Shown here in pieces: positions 31,859 through 40,869 of a stretch of 64,000 bases of DNA (positions are counted from its first letter, which is position 1; each line of letters opens with the position of its first letter). The position numbers and the translations under genes were made by a program. Below the pieces are notes generated by a model. That model was not told the origin of the DNA. It saw only the letters and a list, made by a program, of their open reading frames with translations, and ran no database searches. Source of the stretch: Enterobacter oligotrophicus. GTDB lineage: Bacteria; Pseudomonadota; Gammaproteobacteria; Enterobacterales; Enterobacteriaceae. The stretch is taken from positions 4,154,001 through 4,218,000 of the forward strand of contig NZ_AP019007.1 in assembly GCF_009176645.1 (NCBI RefSeq). Direction: 5' to 3'.

Positions 31859-33049
31859 TTACATGATGCGACAGGCAAACCCTTTCAGATACAGCCCTTC
31901 CGGGTAGGTAGCGATCACCGGATGATCGGCCGCCTGACGGAACTGCTCTATAAATTGTACATCACGACCCGCATCAATTGCGGCATCAGCGATGATTTTC
32001 TGAAATAAATCTGTGGTCATCAGGCCAGAGCAGGAGAACGTCAGTAATACCCCGCCAGGGTTCAGTAACTGAATTGCCAGCATGTTGATGTCTTTATAGC
32101 CGCGACAAGCCCCCATCAGCTGGCTTTTGTTTTCCACGAACTTTGGCGGGTCCATGACGATCACGTCAAATTTCTCACCCTGATCGCGGTATTTGCGCAG
32201 CAGTTTGAACACGTCATCACGGACAAATTCCGCTTTGCTGAGATCCAGCTTGTTCAGTTCAACGTTCTGTTTCGCCACGTCCAGCGCTTCCTGTGACGTA
32301 TCTACGCTCACCACCTGAGCACAGCCGCCCATCAGTGCCGATACGGCGAAGCCACCAGTATAGGAGAAACAGTTCAGGACGCGTTTGTCGGCAACGTACT
32401 GGCGGGTCGCCAGTCGGCTGTCGCGCTGGTCAAGGTAATAACCCGTTTTGTGGCCGCCCTGAATATCCACCAGCAGCTTCATACCGTGCTCTTCAATCGG
32501 CAGCAGGGCAGGCGGCAGCTCGCCGGTAACCGGACCCTGGGTCAGCTCCATGCCCTCTTTTTTGCGCACCGCCACATCGCTGCGGTCGTAAATAGCGCAT
32601 TCCGGGAACAGGGTTTGCAGCGCGCTAATCAGCGCGGCGCGTTGATACTCCGCCCCTGCGCTCAGAAGTTGCAGCACGAGGAAGTTACCGAAGCGGTCAA
32701 TGGTGACGCCTGGCAGACCGTCGGATTCCCCGGCAATCAGACGGTAGCTGTCCAGCCCGTCACGTTTTGCCAGCCAGTCGCGCCACTGCTGCGCCTGCTG
32801 CAGGCGGCGAACGAAGAAATCGATGTCGATGGTTTCGTCTTTATCGAAGGTCCAGACGCGAGCGCGGATCTGGGACGCTGGCGAGTATGCGCCGCGCGCT
32901 AACCATTTCCCCTGATGGTCAACGATCTCAATGGTTTCACCGAGGCTGGCTTTGCCTTCCATACGGGCAACTGCGCCGGAAAAGACCCAGGGATGACGGC
33001 GCAGTAATGACTTCTCGCGCCCTTTGGCTAACACTAAACGTACACTCAT
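31859..33049 (-). CDS. rlmI: 23S rRNA m5C1962 methyltransferase
   Basis: SAM-dependent methyltransferase that makes m5C1962 in 23S rRNA. It has 396 residues: N-terminal PUA domain (about 1-75), then an RlmI-type EEHEE domain and a C-terminal Rossmann fold with [17 protein letters not shown] and DPPKFVEN; the SFSCSGLM segment carries the likely catalytic cysteine. Divergent from yccX, with 93 bp between starts. Confidence 0.96.
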   Translation of the reverse strand: MSVRLVLAKGREKSLLRRHPWVFSGAVARMEGKASLGETIEIVDHQGKWLARGAYSPASQIRARVWTFDKDETIDIDFFVRRLQQAQQWRDWLAKRDGLDSYRLIAGESDGLPGVTIDRFGNFLVLQLLSAGAEYQRAALISALQTLFPECAIYDRSDVAVRKKEGMELTQGPVTGELPPALLPIEEHGMKLLVDIQGGHKTGYYLDQRDSRLATRQYVADKRVLNCFSYTGGFAVSALMGGCAQVVSVDTSQEALDVAKQNVELNKLDLSKAEFVRDDVFKLLRKYRDQGEKFDVIVMDPPKFVENKSQLMGACRGYKDINMLAIQLLNPGGVLLTFSCSGLMTTDLFQKIIADAAIDAGRDVQFIEQFRQAADHPVIATYPEGLYLKGFACRIM

Positions 33050-33142
33050 AATTTGCTATTCTGTCGATTCCAATGAAATGGCCGCCATTTTCCCGAGTTC
33101 AGTGAGGAAATGCAACGCGCCAGACGGATAAGGAGAAGGAAG

Positions 33143-33424
33143 ATGTCAAAAGTCTGCACCATTGCCTGGGTTTACGGCACCGTACAAGGGGTTGGGTTCC
33201 GTTACAGCACACAGCGCGAAGCCGTTCAGCTTGGACTAACGGGATACGCACGCAATATGGATGACGGCAGCGTGGAGGTGGTCGCCTGTGGCGAAGAAGC
33301 GCAGGTAGAAAAGCTGGTGGCGTGGCTGAAAGCGGGCGGGCCGCGAAATGCGCGGGTTGATAAGGTTTTAACGGAACCGCATCAACCCGGTCGGGAATAC
33401 GATAATTTTGGTATTCGCTATTAA
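33143..33424 (+). CDS. yccX: Acylphosphatase
   Basis: Hydrolyses acyl phosphates to carboxylate and phosphate. The ATG at 33143 (AAGGAGAAGGAAG upstream) gives 93 residues. The catalytic arginine is in [10 protein letters not shown] and the catalytic asparagine in [13 protein letters not shown], both conserved. The stop region shares 4 bp with the end of convergent tusE. Confidence 0.95.
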   Translation: MSKVCTIAWVYGTVQGVGFRYSTQREAVQLGLTGYARNMDDGSVEVVACGEEAQVEKLVAWLKAGGPRNARVDKVLTEPHQPGREYDNFGIRY

Positions 33425-33750
33425 ATGCACTTCACTGGTTTTGGCAGACCCGCGATTTTGGTCGCCTGTTTTGCCGGGCCTTTCGGGAAGAGGCGATACA
33501 GGTAGCGGCTGTTACCTTTCTCTTCGCCAAATTTATTGGCCATCGCTTTAACCAGCATGCGGATCGCCGGAGAGGTGTTGAATTCGAGATAGAATTCGCG
33601 CACGAAACGCACCACTTCCCAGTGTTCAGGGGAGAGCGCGATGCCTTCTTTCTCAGCAATCACTTCCGCCAGCGCTTCGCTCCACTGGCTGCTCTCTTTC
33701 AGATAACCGTCGTTATCGGTTTCGATCTCTTTACCTTCAAAACACAACAT
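33421..33750 (-). CDS. tusE: Sulfur relay protein TusE (DsrC family)
   Basis: Accepts persulfide sulfur from TusBCD and passes it to MnmA for 2-thiolation of tRNA wobble uridine. The ATG at 33750 gives 109 residues, matching E. coli; an ATG at 33756 would add two. The sulfur-carrying cysteine is the penultimate residue in PKPVKCI (Cys108). Helix-turn-helix-like DsrC core at 30-90. It converges with yccX. Confidence 0.96.
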   Translation of the reverse strand: MLCFEGKEIETDNDGYLKESSQWSEALAEVIAEKEGIALSPEHWEVVRFVREFYLEFNTSPAIRMLVKAMANKFGEEKGNSRYLYRLFPKGPAKQATKIAGLPKPVKCI

Positions 33751-33792
33751 AGTCATTCACACATCAGTCAAAAACCGCTGCAGTGTACCAAA

Positions 33793-33822
33793 AAACAAAG
33801 CCCCGCATAAGCGGGGCCTGGT
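33793..33822 (-). terminator. Terminator of yccA
   Basis: On the minus strand GCCCCGC-ttat-GCGGGGC followed by TTTGTTTTTT, starting about 20 bp after the yccA stop. Confidence 0.82.
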
Positions 33823-33837
33823 TTACAGCACTGTGCG

Positions 33838-34497
33838 TTAATCGCGGCTGGCGAAGCCCAGGATACTCAACAGGCTAACGAAGATGTTATACAGCGATAC
33901 ATACAGGCTCACGGTCGCGCGGATGTAGTTGGTCTCACCGCCGTGAATGATGTTGCTGGTTTCATACAGGATTGCGCCAGATGAAATCAGGATAAATACC
34001 GCGCTAATCGCCAGGTGCAGGGCAGGCAACTGCAGGAAGATGTTTGCCACCATACCAATCAGCACCACCACGATACCCGCCATCAGCATACCGCCGAGGA
34101 AGGACATATCCTTGCGGGTGGTCAGCACGTAGGCCGAGCAGCAGAAGAATACCAGCGCGGTGCCGCCCAGCGCCATACCAATGACGTCACCCATTCCGGC
34201 TGACAGGTAGGCGTTCAGGATCGGCCCCAGGATGTAGCCCAGGAAGCCAGTGAAGGCGAATGCCGACAGAATACCTACCGGTTTGTCAGCCGTTTTGTAA
34301 GTCAGGAACATCAGGCCATACATACCCACCAGCGTCAGGATCAGCCCCGGAGACGGCAGCATCAGTACGGTACTGGCCGTGGCGGTGATCGCAGAAAACG
34401 CCAGCGTCAGGCTGAGCATGAAATAGGTGTTGCGCAGCACTTTATGGGTGCTGAGTAGCGATGTGCGGTCGCGTGAAGAACTAATAATACGATCCAT
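33838..34497 (-). CDS. yccA: Bax inhibitor-1 family protein YccA, modulator of FtsH
   Basis: Inner-membrane protein, substrate and modulator of the FtsH protease. It has 219 residues with seven hydrophobic segments spanning about 25-215, and the BI-1 family C-terminal motif [18 protein letters not shown]. In E. coli it is followed by serT; here an OppA-like gene is inserted before the tRNA. The gap 34498-34766 holds no other gene I can see. Confidence 0.95.
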   Translation of the reverse strand: MDRIISSSRDRTSLLSTHKVLRNTYFMLSLTLAFSAITATASTVLMLPSPGLILTLVGMYGLMFLTYKTADKPVGILSAFAFTGFLGYILGPILNAYLSAGMGDVIGMALGGTALVFFCCSAYVLTTRKDMSFLGGMLMAGIVVVLIGMVANIFLQLPALHLAISAVFILISSGAILYETSNIIHGGETNYIRATVSLYVSLYNIFVSLLSILGFASRD

Positions 34498-34766
34498 GAG
34501 TCACTCTCTTATGACAGATGTAATTAACGGCAAGAATAGGAAACGATGCGCCAGTCTCAAAGTGGTTTTACCCATCTTTACTCAGCACGTTAGCCGCGGC
34601 GTTGGTTGTTTCTTCTGCAGAAAGACGGTTCTGCAGAATGAAGAACGGTTTGCGCGATTTATTCAGATCAACCTCTTATAGGTTACTGAAATATATTGCC
34701 TTATTACTTCCGGAGCGCTAAGAGTTATCTCCGGATCGTCAAAAAACAGACAATAAGGCGAAGGAA

Positions 34767-36395
34767 ATGAAACCACAATCACGCATGCACGTTACCCTTT
34801 CTTTGTTATCCGCAGGGCTTCTGTGCGCCAGCACGGCGACCTGGGCGGCTAACGTACCAGCAGGAACACAGCTGGCTGAAAAACAGGAACTGGTCAGGAA
34901 TAATGGCAGTGAGCCGTCAACGCTCGATCCGCATAAAGTCGAAAGCGATGTCGAATTTAATATTATCAGTGATTTATTCGAAGGGCTGGTGAGCGTCTCC
35001 CCGTCAGGTGAGATCCAGCCGCGGCTGGCGGAAAAATGGGAAAACAAAGACAACACCGTCTGGACCTTCCATTTGCGTCCGGGCATTACATGGAGCGATG
35101 GCACTGCCATTACGGCGGAAGATGTTGTCTGGAGCTGGCAGCGTCTGGTTGATCCTAAGACAGCTTCGCCGTATGCCAGCTATCCGGGCAATATGCATAT
35201 CGTTAATGCGGCAGACATTGCCCAGGGTAAACAAACGCCGGACAAACTGGGCGTCAAAGCGATCGATGACGCTACGCTGGAAGTCACGCTCACCCAACCT
35301 AATGCCGCATTCCTGGCGATGCTGGCACACCCGTCGCTGGTACCGGTCGATAAAGTGCTGATTGGTCGATTTGGTGAGAAGTGGACCCGGCCGGAACATT
35401 TCGTCAGCAGCGGTGCCTATAAGCTCTCGCAGTGGGTGGTCAACGAGCGCATTGTGGCCGAGCGTAACCCGCGCTACTGGGATAACGCTCATACCGTCAT
35501 CAACAAGGTGACATACCTGCCAATCACCTCAGAAGCCTCGGATGTGAACCGCTATAAAGCGGGTGAGATTGACATTGTGTACACCGTGCCAATCAACCAG
35601 TTTGCCCAACTGAGGAAAACGCTGGGTAGCGAGCTGGACGTGTCTCCGCAGCTTGCTACTTACTATTATGAATTCAACACCACACGACCGCCATTTAACG
35701 ATGCCCGCGTGCGAAAAGCGCTGAATATGGCGCTGGATAAAGACATCATTGCGGAAAAAGTGCTGGGTCAGGGGCAACGTCCGGCATGGCTGATCAGCCA
35801 GCCGAATATTGGCGGTGTAACATTGAAGAATCCGGATTACGCCAGCTGGCCGATGGATAAACGCATTGCCGAGGCGAAAAAACTGCTGGCTGAAGCCGGG
35901 TTTAACGCCGACCATCCGCTCAGTTTTAATCTGCTCTACAATACCTCTGAATCGCACCAGCGCATTGCCATTGCCGCCAGCTCCATGTGGAAGAAAAATC
36001 TCGGCGTGGAGGCGAAGCTGCAAAATCAGGAATGGAAAACCATGCTGGATACCATGCATACCCATAACTTCGATGCAGTGCGCTACGCCTGGATTGCGGA
36101 TTATGACGATGCGGCGACCTTCCTGAACAACTTCCGCACCGGCGACAGCGAGAACACCAGCCAGTACAGCAACCCGGATTACGATCAGGCGCTGGTAAAT
36201 GCAGCAAAAGCCAAGACGCCGGAAGCGCGCGGGAAGTTCTACCAGCAGGCGGAAGATCTCCTGGGGCGCGATGTTCCCGCTATTCCGGTTTACCACTACG
36301 TGCGTACACACCTGGTGAAACCGTGGGTGGGTGGATTTACGCCAGACAAACTGGGTTATTACTTCACCAAAGATATGTACATCAAAAAGCACTGA
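34767..36395 (+). CDS. Periplasmic peptide-binding protein, OppA/MppA type, without a linked transporter
   Basis: Solute-binding protein of the SBP_bac_5 family for oligo- or murein peptides. It has 542 residues: signal peptide MKPQSRMHVTLSLLSAGLLC with likely cleavage after TWA at 27, then the family marks GSEPSTLDPHKVESDVEFNI and LAEKWENKDNTVWTFHLRPG. It has no lipobox. No permease or ATPase gene is nearby, so like MppA it presumably uses the OppBCDF machinery encoded elsewhere. GAAGGAA precedes the ATG. It lies between yccA and tRNA-Ser, a place where E. coli K-12 has no gene. OppA paralogue versus MppA orthologue cannot be settled here. Confidence 0.85.
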   Translation: MKPQSRMHVTLSLLSAGLLCASTATWAANVPAGTQLAEKQELVRNNGSEPSTLDPHKVESDVEFNIISDLFEGLVSVSPSGEIQPRLAEKWENKDNTVWTFHLRPGITWSDGTAITAEDVVWSWQRLVDPKTASPYASYPGNMHIVNAADIAQGKQTPDKLGVKAIDDATLEVTLTQPNAAFLAMLAHPSLVPVDKVLIGRFGEKWTRPEHFVSSGAYKLSQWVVNERIVAERNPRYWDNAHTVINKVTYLPITSEASDVNRYKAGEIDIVYTVPINQFAQLRKTLGSELDVSPQLATYYYEFNTTRPPFNDARVRKALNMALDKDIIAEKVLGQGQRPAWLISQPNIGGVTLKNPDYASWPMDKRIAEAKKLLAEAGFNADHPLSFNLLYNTSESHQRIAIAASSMWKKNLGVEAKLQNQEWKTMLDTMHTHNFDAVRYAWIADYDDAATFLNNFRTGDSENTSQYSNPDYDQALVNAAKAKTPEARGKFYQQAEDLLGRDVPAIPVYHYVRTHLVKPWVGGFTPDKLGYYFTKDMYIKKH

Positions 36396-36496
36396 GCAGC
36401 GGTAAGATTTTGTGTTGATAAAATGGTCAATGCGTTGTCAATTCAACCGATTAAACACGTGTTGGCTATTTTTCAGGCGAACGAATGCAATCACCC

Positions 36497-36525
36497 TTTA
36501 CAGGGCGCAATGAGGTGTTTATAGT
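36497..36525 (+). promoter_or_regulatory. Promoter of tRNA-Ser(UGA) copy 1
   Basis: TTTACA, exactly 17 bp, TATAGT, followed by a GC-rich discriminator (GCGCC) typical of stringently controlled tRNA promoters. The second tRNA copy has the same boxes and spacing at 39602-39630. Confidence 0.85.
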
Positions 36526-36537
36526 GCGCCTCATTCC

Positions 36538-36625
36538 GGAAGTGTGGCCGAGCGGTTGAAGGCACCGGTCTTGAAAACCGGCGACCCGAAAGGGTTCCAG
36601 AGTTCGAATCTCTGCGCTTCCGCCA
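36538..36625 (+). tRNA. serT: tRNA-Ser, anticodon UGA (copy 1)
   Basis: An 88-nt class II tRNA. The acceptor arms GGAAGTG and the 3' CGCTTCC pair apart from the seventh position, where a G-T pair is replaced relative to copy 2; anticodon stem CCGGT/ACCGG with loop CTTGAAA (anticodon TGA), long variable arm, encoded CCA. Position after yccA matches E. coli serT. Confidence 0.97.
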
Positions 36626-36637
36626 GATAAGGAATAG

Positions 36638-36670
36638 CCCCGCGATAGCAATATCGCGGGGTTTTTCTTT
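36638..36670 (+). terminator. Terminator of tRNA-Ser copy 1
   Basis: CCCCGCGATA-gcaa-TATCGCGGGG followed by TTTTTCTTTT. The terminator of copy 2 has the same loop and layout. Confidence 0.88.
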
Positions 36671-36682
36671 TCAGGGCCAAAG

Positions 36683-37441
36683 TCACCCCATGATATAGCT
36701 GATCGCGATTTTCTCGTCTTCCCGTTTAACCCTCGCTTTAACGTTCCAGGTTTTCTCAATATTGTCCGGCGTAAGGACATTTTCGGGTGTACCGATGGAT
36801 GAAATGCGTCCGGATTTCAGCAGCACCAGACGCTGACAGTAGTTCGCCGCCAGATTGAGATCGTGCAGGGCTATGACCACCGTGAGCGGCAGTTGCGAAA
36901 TCAGGGTCATCAGTTCCAGCTGGTACTGGATGTCCAGGTGGTTTGTCGGCTCATCCAGCAGTAATACGTGCGGTTGTTGCGCCAGCGCGCGGGCTATCTG
37001 GCTGCGCTGGCGCTCTCCACCCGATAATTGCCCCCAACGCCGGTGACGAAGCGTGTTTAGCCGCATTAAACGTATCGCCTCTTCAACGGCCAACTCATCT
37101 TCATCGGTGAAGCGCCGGAGCGCCCTTCGGTAGGGCGTTCGACCCAAACGGACGATCTGTTCGACGGTAAGTTCCCCGTCAACCTCAGCATGTTGAGGTA
37201 CAAAGGCCAGCTGTTTTGCTCGTATCCTGAGTGGCACATCACCAAGCATCCTGCCGTTAAACGCGACACGTTGCGCGTGTTGCGGGAATAGCCCCGCCAG
37301 ACAGCGCAACAGCGTTGATTTCCCTGAGCCGTTTGGTCCAAGCAGGCCGATGATTTGTCCGGATGGCAGTTCAAGATCGATCCCCTTCAGGACCGTTTGT
37401 GATTGCATTGTCACCTGTAATCCGGCAACGGAAATGTTCAT
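36683..37441 (-). CDS. FecCD-type metal/siderophore ABC importer, ATP-binding protein
   Basis: ATPase of a type II importer (FepC/FecE/BtuD class). It has 252 residues with Walker [10 protein letters not shown] near 34-42, signature [15 protein letters not shown] and Walker [12 protein letters not shown]. Third gene of a compact operon; its start overlaps the permease end by 4 nt. The operon sits between two tRNA-Ser genes and has an upstream Zur-box-like operator, so zinc or a zinc-metallophore is a plausible substrate, but iron-siderophore, cobalamin or haem cannot be excluded from sequence alone. No TonB receptor or biosynthesis gene is linked. Confidence 0.88.
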   Translation of the reverse strand: MNISVAGLQVTMQSQTVLKGIDLELPSGQIIGLLGPNGSGKSTLLRCLAGLFPQHAQRVAFNGRMLGDVPLRIRAKQLAFVPQHAEVDGELTVEQIVRLGRTPYRRALRRFTDEDELAVEEAIRLMRLNTLRHRRWGQLSGGERQRSQIARALAQQPHVLLLDEPTNHLDIQYQLELMTLISQLPLTVVIALHDLNLAANYCQRLVLLKSGRISSIGTPENVLTPDNIEKTWNVKARVKREDEKIAISYIMG

Positions 37442-38478
37442 TTTTTAGTCTCCCGGTTGCGATACAGCAACACCACAAACGCAGGGGCACCCACCAGGGC
37501 TGTCACCACACCAATCGGCAGCACCTGATGCGTTATCACGGTACGAGACACGATATCCGCCACAATCATAAAGTGACTGCCGATCAGGAACGTCAGTGGA
37601 ACGGATCGACTATGTCCAGGGCCGCCGATCATGCGTGTCACGTGAGGGATCACCAGCCCGACAAAGCCCACTGCGCCAATTGCGCTCACCAGGGTTGCGG
37701 TGACTAACGCGCAGGTGAGCAGCAAAATAACGCGGACGAAGGTCACCGGAATGCCCAGCGTCGTGGATACCTCATCGCCAAAGGAGAACGTATCCAGTGC
37801 ACGGGCAAAGGTTAACACCACAATTAAGCCCAGCATCGTCACCGTCAACGCCAGTATCGCATCCGGCCAGCGCACACCGCTCAGGCTCCCCAGAAGCCAG
37901 AACATCACGCTACGTGATTGCTCGGCGTTTGCTGAGGTACTGACCACATACGCGGTCAGTGCATTGAACAATTGCGTTCCGGCTATTCCAGCCAGCAAAA
38001 TGCGCGACGGACTTTCGGTCATGCCATTGGTAATAAGCATGATGAGCACGAAAGCAGCGCAGGAGCCCACAAACGCACCGCTACTGACGCCGAGCGTACT
38101 GCCGCCGATCCCCAGCAGCATCACGCACACGGCCCCCAGGGACGCCCCGGCAGAAACACCCAGCAGGTAAGGTTCAGCTAATGGATTGCGCAGAATCGAC
38201 TGCAGTACCAACCCGGACAGTGCCAGACCACCGCCGCTGCACGCTGCCATCAGCGCCCGGCTCATCCGGTACTGCCAGACAATGCCTTCTTCTGTCTGGG
38301 GCAGAACATACGAGGTGACTCCCAGCCCGTTGAGGATCGCTTTTGCCGTGCTGGTATACGACACCGCCATATCCCCGATACTGGCGGCGAATACCAGCAT
38401 CAAGGGTAAGGCAATGACAGCCAGCGTGATCGGGCCTCGCTGGTTCCAGCGAGGTAAGGTTAAGGGGAAACGGTTCAT
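37438..38478 (-). CDS. FecCD-family ABC importer permease
   Basis: Inner-membrane permease of the BtuC/FepD/FecD family. It has 346 residues with about ten hydrophobic segments and family motifs GLVLQSILRNPLAEPYLLGV and GFVGLVIPHVTRMIGG (the coupling-helix region). A single permease gene implies a homodimer. It overlaps the binding-protein gene by 1 nt and the ATPase gene by 4 nt, so the three are translationally coupled. Confidence 0.9.
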   Translation of the reverse strand: MNRFPLTLPRWNQRGPITLAVIALPLMLVFAASIGDMAVSYTSTAKAILNGLGVTSYVLPQTEEGIVWQYRMSRALMAACSGGGLALSGLVLQSILRNPLAEPYLLGVSAGASLGAVCVMLLGIGGSTLGVSSGAFVGSCAAFVLIMLITNGMTESPSRILLAGIAGTQLFNALTAYVVSTSANAEQSRSVMFWLLGSLSGVRWPDAILALTVTMLGLIVVLTFARALDTFSFGDEVSTTLGIPVTFVRVILLLTCALVTATLVSAIGAVGFVGLVIPHVTRMIGGPGHSRSVPLTFLIGSHFMIVADIVSRTVITHQVLPIGVVTALVGAPAFVVLLYRNRETKK

Positions 38479-39491
38479 TACCTGGCCTGAAACAAGACAA
38501 GCTGTTGGCTGATTTTCTCAACGGCATCAACGGTGCGCAGCGAAGGGTTCAGGGACATCGCCGGAACAACAATAATGCGATTATTTTTGACCGCGGGAAT
38601 ATTCTTCGTTACCGGATCGCTTAGCAAAAAGGCCTTTTTAGCGGCAACATCATCGGCAGGGTAGAGCCTCCGCGCCATATCAGCAATGACGATAACATCA
38701 GGCTGTGCCTGAGCGATATGCTCCCACGTCACGGCAGGCCACTCATCATGGGAATCAATAATATTCTGCAACCCGAGCGTACGGCTGATCCAGCCAGGAG
38801 CCCCGTAATCCCCGGCTACCCAGGGATCGCCGTTCAGTCTGCTGCTTGAAAACCAAAATACAACTTTCAGCGGTGCGCGCGAATTTGCGCCAGCTTGCTG
38901 TTGCGCATGCGCAATGCGTTTTGTCAGCGTTGTATTCAGCTGCTTTCCTCGCTCTGCGACATCAAAAATCGTCGCTAGATCGCTCACTTCCCGCTCAATC
39001 TCCGCCATTGAGAAGGGCGCACTGCGCGCGCCATCCGCGTTTGAGTTTTCGGTTACGCCTTTATTTGTGCAGTCCGCCGGAGAAATCCAGGTGTTGATCC
39101 CCAGCGATGCAAACTGTTCGCGGGTGCCGACTTCACCTTGCGGTCCGATGTGCCAGTAATACTGGGCGAGCACCAGATCGGGTTTTTGCGCCACAACCGC
39201 TTCAAAAGAGGGAGAGTTGTCGGCCAGCTTTTTGAGATTTTTACCGGCCTCCGCCAGAGGCGCTGGCAGCTTTTCAAACCAGACTGACGTAGCGCCAATT
39301 GTTTTCTCCAGCCCTAATGCCAGCAGTAATTCGGTCTCATGCTGCCCGACGGTGACAACATGCTTCGGTGGCGCAGAGAACGTTTGTTTTATCCCACAGT
39401 TTTCAAGCGAAAGAGGGAAGGTTGATGAGGCAAAAGTGACATGAGCAAAAGTCATTAACACAGATATTACTAGCGCTTTTTTGGTAAACAC
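38478..39491 (-). CDS. Periplasmic binding protein of the FecCD-type importer
   Basis: Class III (FhuD/BtuF-like) substrate-binding protein, 337 residues. GTG start at 39491 preceded by AAGGA 8 nt upstream; the signal peptide is about the first 21 residues (FTKKALVISVLMTFAHVTFA), with no lipobox. Periplasmic_binding_2 features include VVTVGQHETELLLALGLEKT near the mature N-terminus and QAQPDVIVIADMA in the second lobe. A Cys-Gly-Ile segment near residue 33 and Cys in SPADCTN could form a disulfide. Substrate not assignable from sequence; the Zur-like box argues for zinc limitation. Confidence 0.85.
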   Translation of the reverse strand: MFTKKALVISVLMTFAHVTFASSTFPLSLENCGIKQTFSAPPKHVVTVGQHETELLLALGLEKTIGATSVWFEKLPAPLAEAGKNLKKLADNSPSFEAVVAQKPDLVLAQYYWHIGPQGEVGTREQFASLGINTWISPADCTNKGVTENSNADGARSAPFSMAEIEREVSDLATIFDVAERGKQLNTTLTKRIAHAQQQAGANSRAPLKVVFWFSSSRLNGDPWVAGDYGAPGWISRTLGLQNIIDSHDEWPAVTWEHIAQAQPDVIVIADMARRLYPADDVAAKKAFLLSDPVTKNIPAVKNNRIIVVPAMSLNPSLRTVDAVEKISQQLVLFQAR

Positions 39492-39504
39492 GATCCCGAT
39501 CCTT

Positions 39505-39527
39505 CAATTGTTATGTTATAACATAAT
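39505..39527. promoter_or_regulatory. Zur-box-like operator upstream of the FecCD-type importer
   Basis: The 13-bp core GTTATGTTATAAC (39510-39522) differs at one base from the Zur core GTTATANTATAAC, and the full 23-bp site matches the consensus at 16 of 22 defined positions. It lies 19-36 bp upstream of the importer start, a typical repressor position. Zur would silence the operon when zinc is sufficient. Alternative readings are a chance AT-rich palindrome or another metalloregulator. Confidence 0.6.
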
Positions 39528-39601
39528 ACATGTGTTGGCGCTGAGAGCAACCGTCTCACCGCGGCGGGAGCGAAACATGTTTAAATTCCTCAATTTCCTG
39601 C

Positions 39602-39630
39602 TTTACATAGCGCGTTGAGACGTTTATAGT
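39602..39630 (+). promoter_or_regulatory. Promoter of tRNA-Ser(UGA) copy 2
   Basis: TTTACA, 17 bp, TATAGT and the same GCGCCTCA discriminator as copy 1. Confidence 0.85.
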
Positions 39631-39642
39631 GCGCCTCACTCT

Positions 39643-39730
39643 GGAAGCGTGGCCGAGCGGTTGAAGGCACCGGTCTTGAAAACCGGCGACCCGAAAGGGT
39701 TCTAGAGTTCGAATCTCTACGCTTCCGCCA
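39643..39730 (+). tRNA. tRNA-Ser, anticodon UGA (copy 2)
   Basis: An 88-nt tRNA-Ser with the same anticodon as copy 1, differing at three positions: the seventh acceptor base and its partner (a compensatory T-G to C-G-type change near the acceptor end) and one base in the variable/T-arm border. CCA is encoded. It is intact, so both copies should be functional. Confidence 0.97.
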
Positions 39731-39740
39731 AATTTGAAAA

Positions 39741-39776
39741 GCCCTGCAATAGCAATATTGCAGGGCTTTTTGTTTT
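39741..39776 (+). terminator. Terminator of tRNA-Ser copy 2
   Basis: GCCCTGCAATA-gcaa-TATTGCAGGGC followed by TTTTTGTTTTT. The loop and length equal those of the copy 1 terminator while the stem has compensated base changes. Confidence 0.88.
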
Positions 39777-39804
39777 TACCTGGCGTTACCGGGAAAGGGG
39801 GATA

Positions 39805-40806
39805 TTACTCCAGCCCCAGCGTGTACTGGGCAATCTTGAAGTAGATAATCAAGCCGGTGCCGTCGATCAGGGTAGCGATAAACGGCGCGGAGACCACGGC
39901 AGGGTCGATACCACAGCGCTTAAGTACCATCGGGATCACAGAAGAGACAGTCGCGCTCCACAGTGTTATACAGACCAGCGTCAGGCTGACAATAAGGGTA
40001 ATTTCCAGCCCAATCCCCATCATCCATGCCCGGAAACATCCTGCCAGGCCGAGCGTGACGGCGATCATGAGCGAGGTGCTCATCTCTTTGCGCAGTACGC
40101 GGCCAACATCGCGTAAATGCACTTCTCCCAGCGCCATCGCGCGCACCAGCGTGGAGGTAATTTGCGTACCGCTGTTTCCCCCTGTACCAATCAGCAATGG
40201 AATAAAGAACGCCAGCGCAATGGCGGATTCCAGCGCCTCTTCAAAATGCTGAATGACTGAGCTGGTATAAGCCTCGGCAACAAACAGCAGCAGTAGCCAG
40301 ACGGAGCGTTTTTTCCACAGGCTGAATGCGCTGGTTTCCAGATACGGTTTTTCCAGCGGCAGAGTGGCCCCCTGAAGCTGGGCATCTTCCGTCACATCAT
40401 CCTCCAGCAGATGCGCAATTTCGCGCTCTGTCAGGCATCCGACCAGTTTTCCGTGCGTGACCACAGGAACCACGTCGGCCTCTCCGTGGGCCAGCAGTGC
40501 GGCAATATCCGCGCGTTCGTCTTCAGGTTTAACCTGAATAAAATGCGACACCATCAGAGCGTTAACCGGTTGCACCGTATTGGCTTCCTGCAATAATCTG
40601 CGAACGGCAATCATACCGGCCAGACGACCATTATCTTCGATGAAAATATGCGACGGAATATCATTGTCTTTTAATTTCTCGAAAAACTGTTCGCGCGCCA
40701 GTCCCACGCATAATGAGATATCAAGAGCGATAAAATCGGTATTCATATATTGCGCGATCGCGCTTTCATTGAATGCCGGGTTTTGGTTGTGAATGGAGTA
40801 AGACAT
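39805..40806 (-). CDS. mgtE: Short MgtE-type magnesium transporter with CBS domains
   Basis: Mg2+ channel/transporter of the inner membrane. The ATG at 40806 (AAGGGA upstream) gives 333 residues. It lacks the ~130-residue MgtE_N superhelix of typical (~450 aa) MgtE. Order: paired CBS domains (about 20-140), linker, then about five membrane helices (about 165-330). The pore-region aspartate equivalent lies in PFIATLIDGTGLIIYF, and the GGNSGTQ motif of the TM2-3 loop is present. The longer in-frame opening to 40902 enters the riboswitch and is rejected. An M-box-like leader precedes it. E. coli K-12 has no MgtE here. Confidence 0.9.
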   Translation of the reverse strand: MSYSIHNQNPAFNESAIAQYMNTDFIALDISLCVGLAREQFFEKLKDNDIPSHIFIEDNGRLAGMIAVRRLLQEANTVQPVNALMVSHFIQVKPEDERADIAALLAHGEADVVPVVTHGKLVGCLTEREIAHLLEDDVTEDAQLQGATLPLEKPYLETSAFSLWKKRSVWLLLLFVAEAYTSSVIQHFEEALESAIALAFFIPLLIGTGGNSGTQITSTLVRAMALGEVHLRDVGRVLRKEMSTSLMIAVTLGLAGCFRAWMMGIGLEITLIVSLTLVCITLWSATVSSVIPMVLKRCGIDPAVVSAPFIATLIDGTGLIIYFKIAQYTLGLE

Positions 40807-40869
40807 AGTGAATTCCCTTTGAATAATAAAATCTCTCAGGGGCGAGCAAGACAGGGCATGTCGAAGAAG

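Noticed and set aside
36538..39730. Genomic island with tRNA att sites
   Set aside because: The duplicated units include promoter and terminator and have diverged by compensated changes; no integrase, excisionase or phage gene lies inside or beside them. Reported as a duplication bracketing cargo, not as an integrated element.
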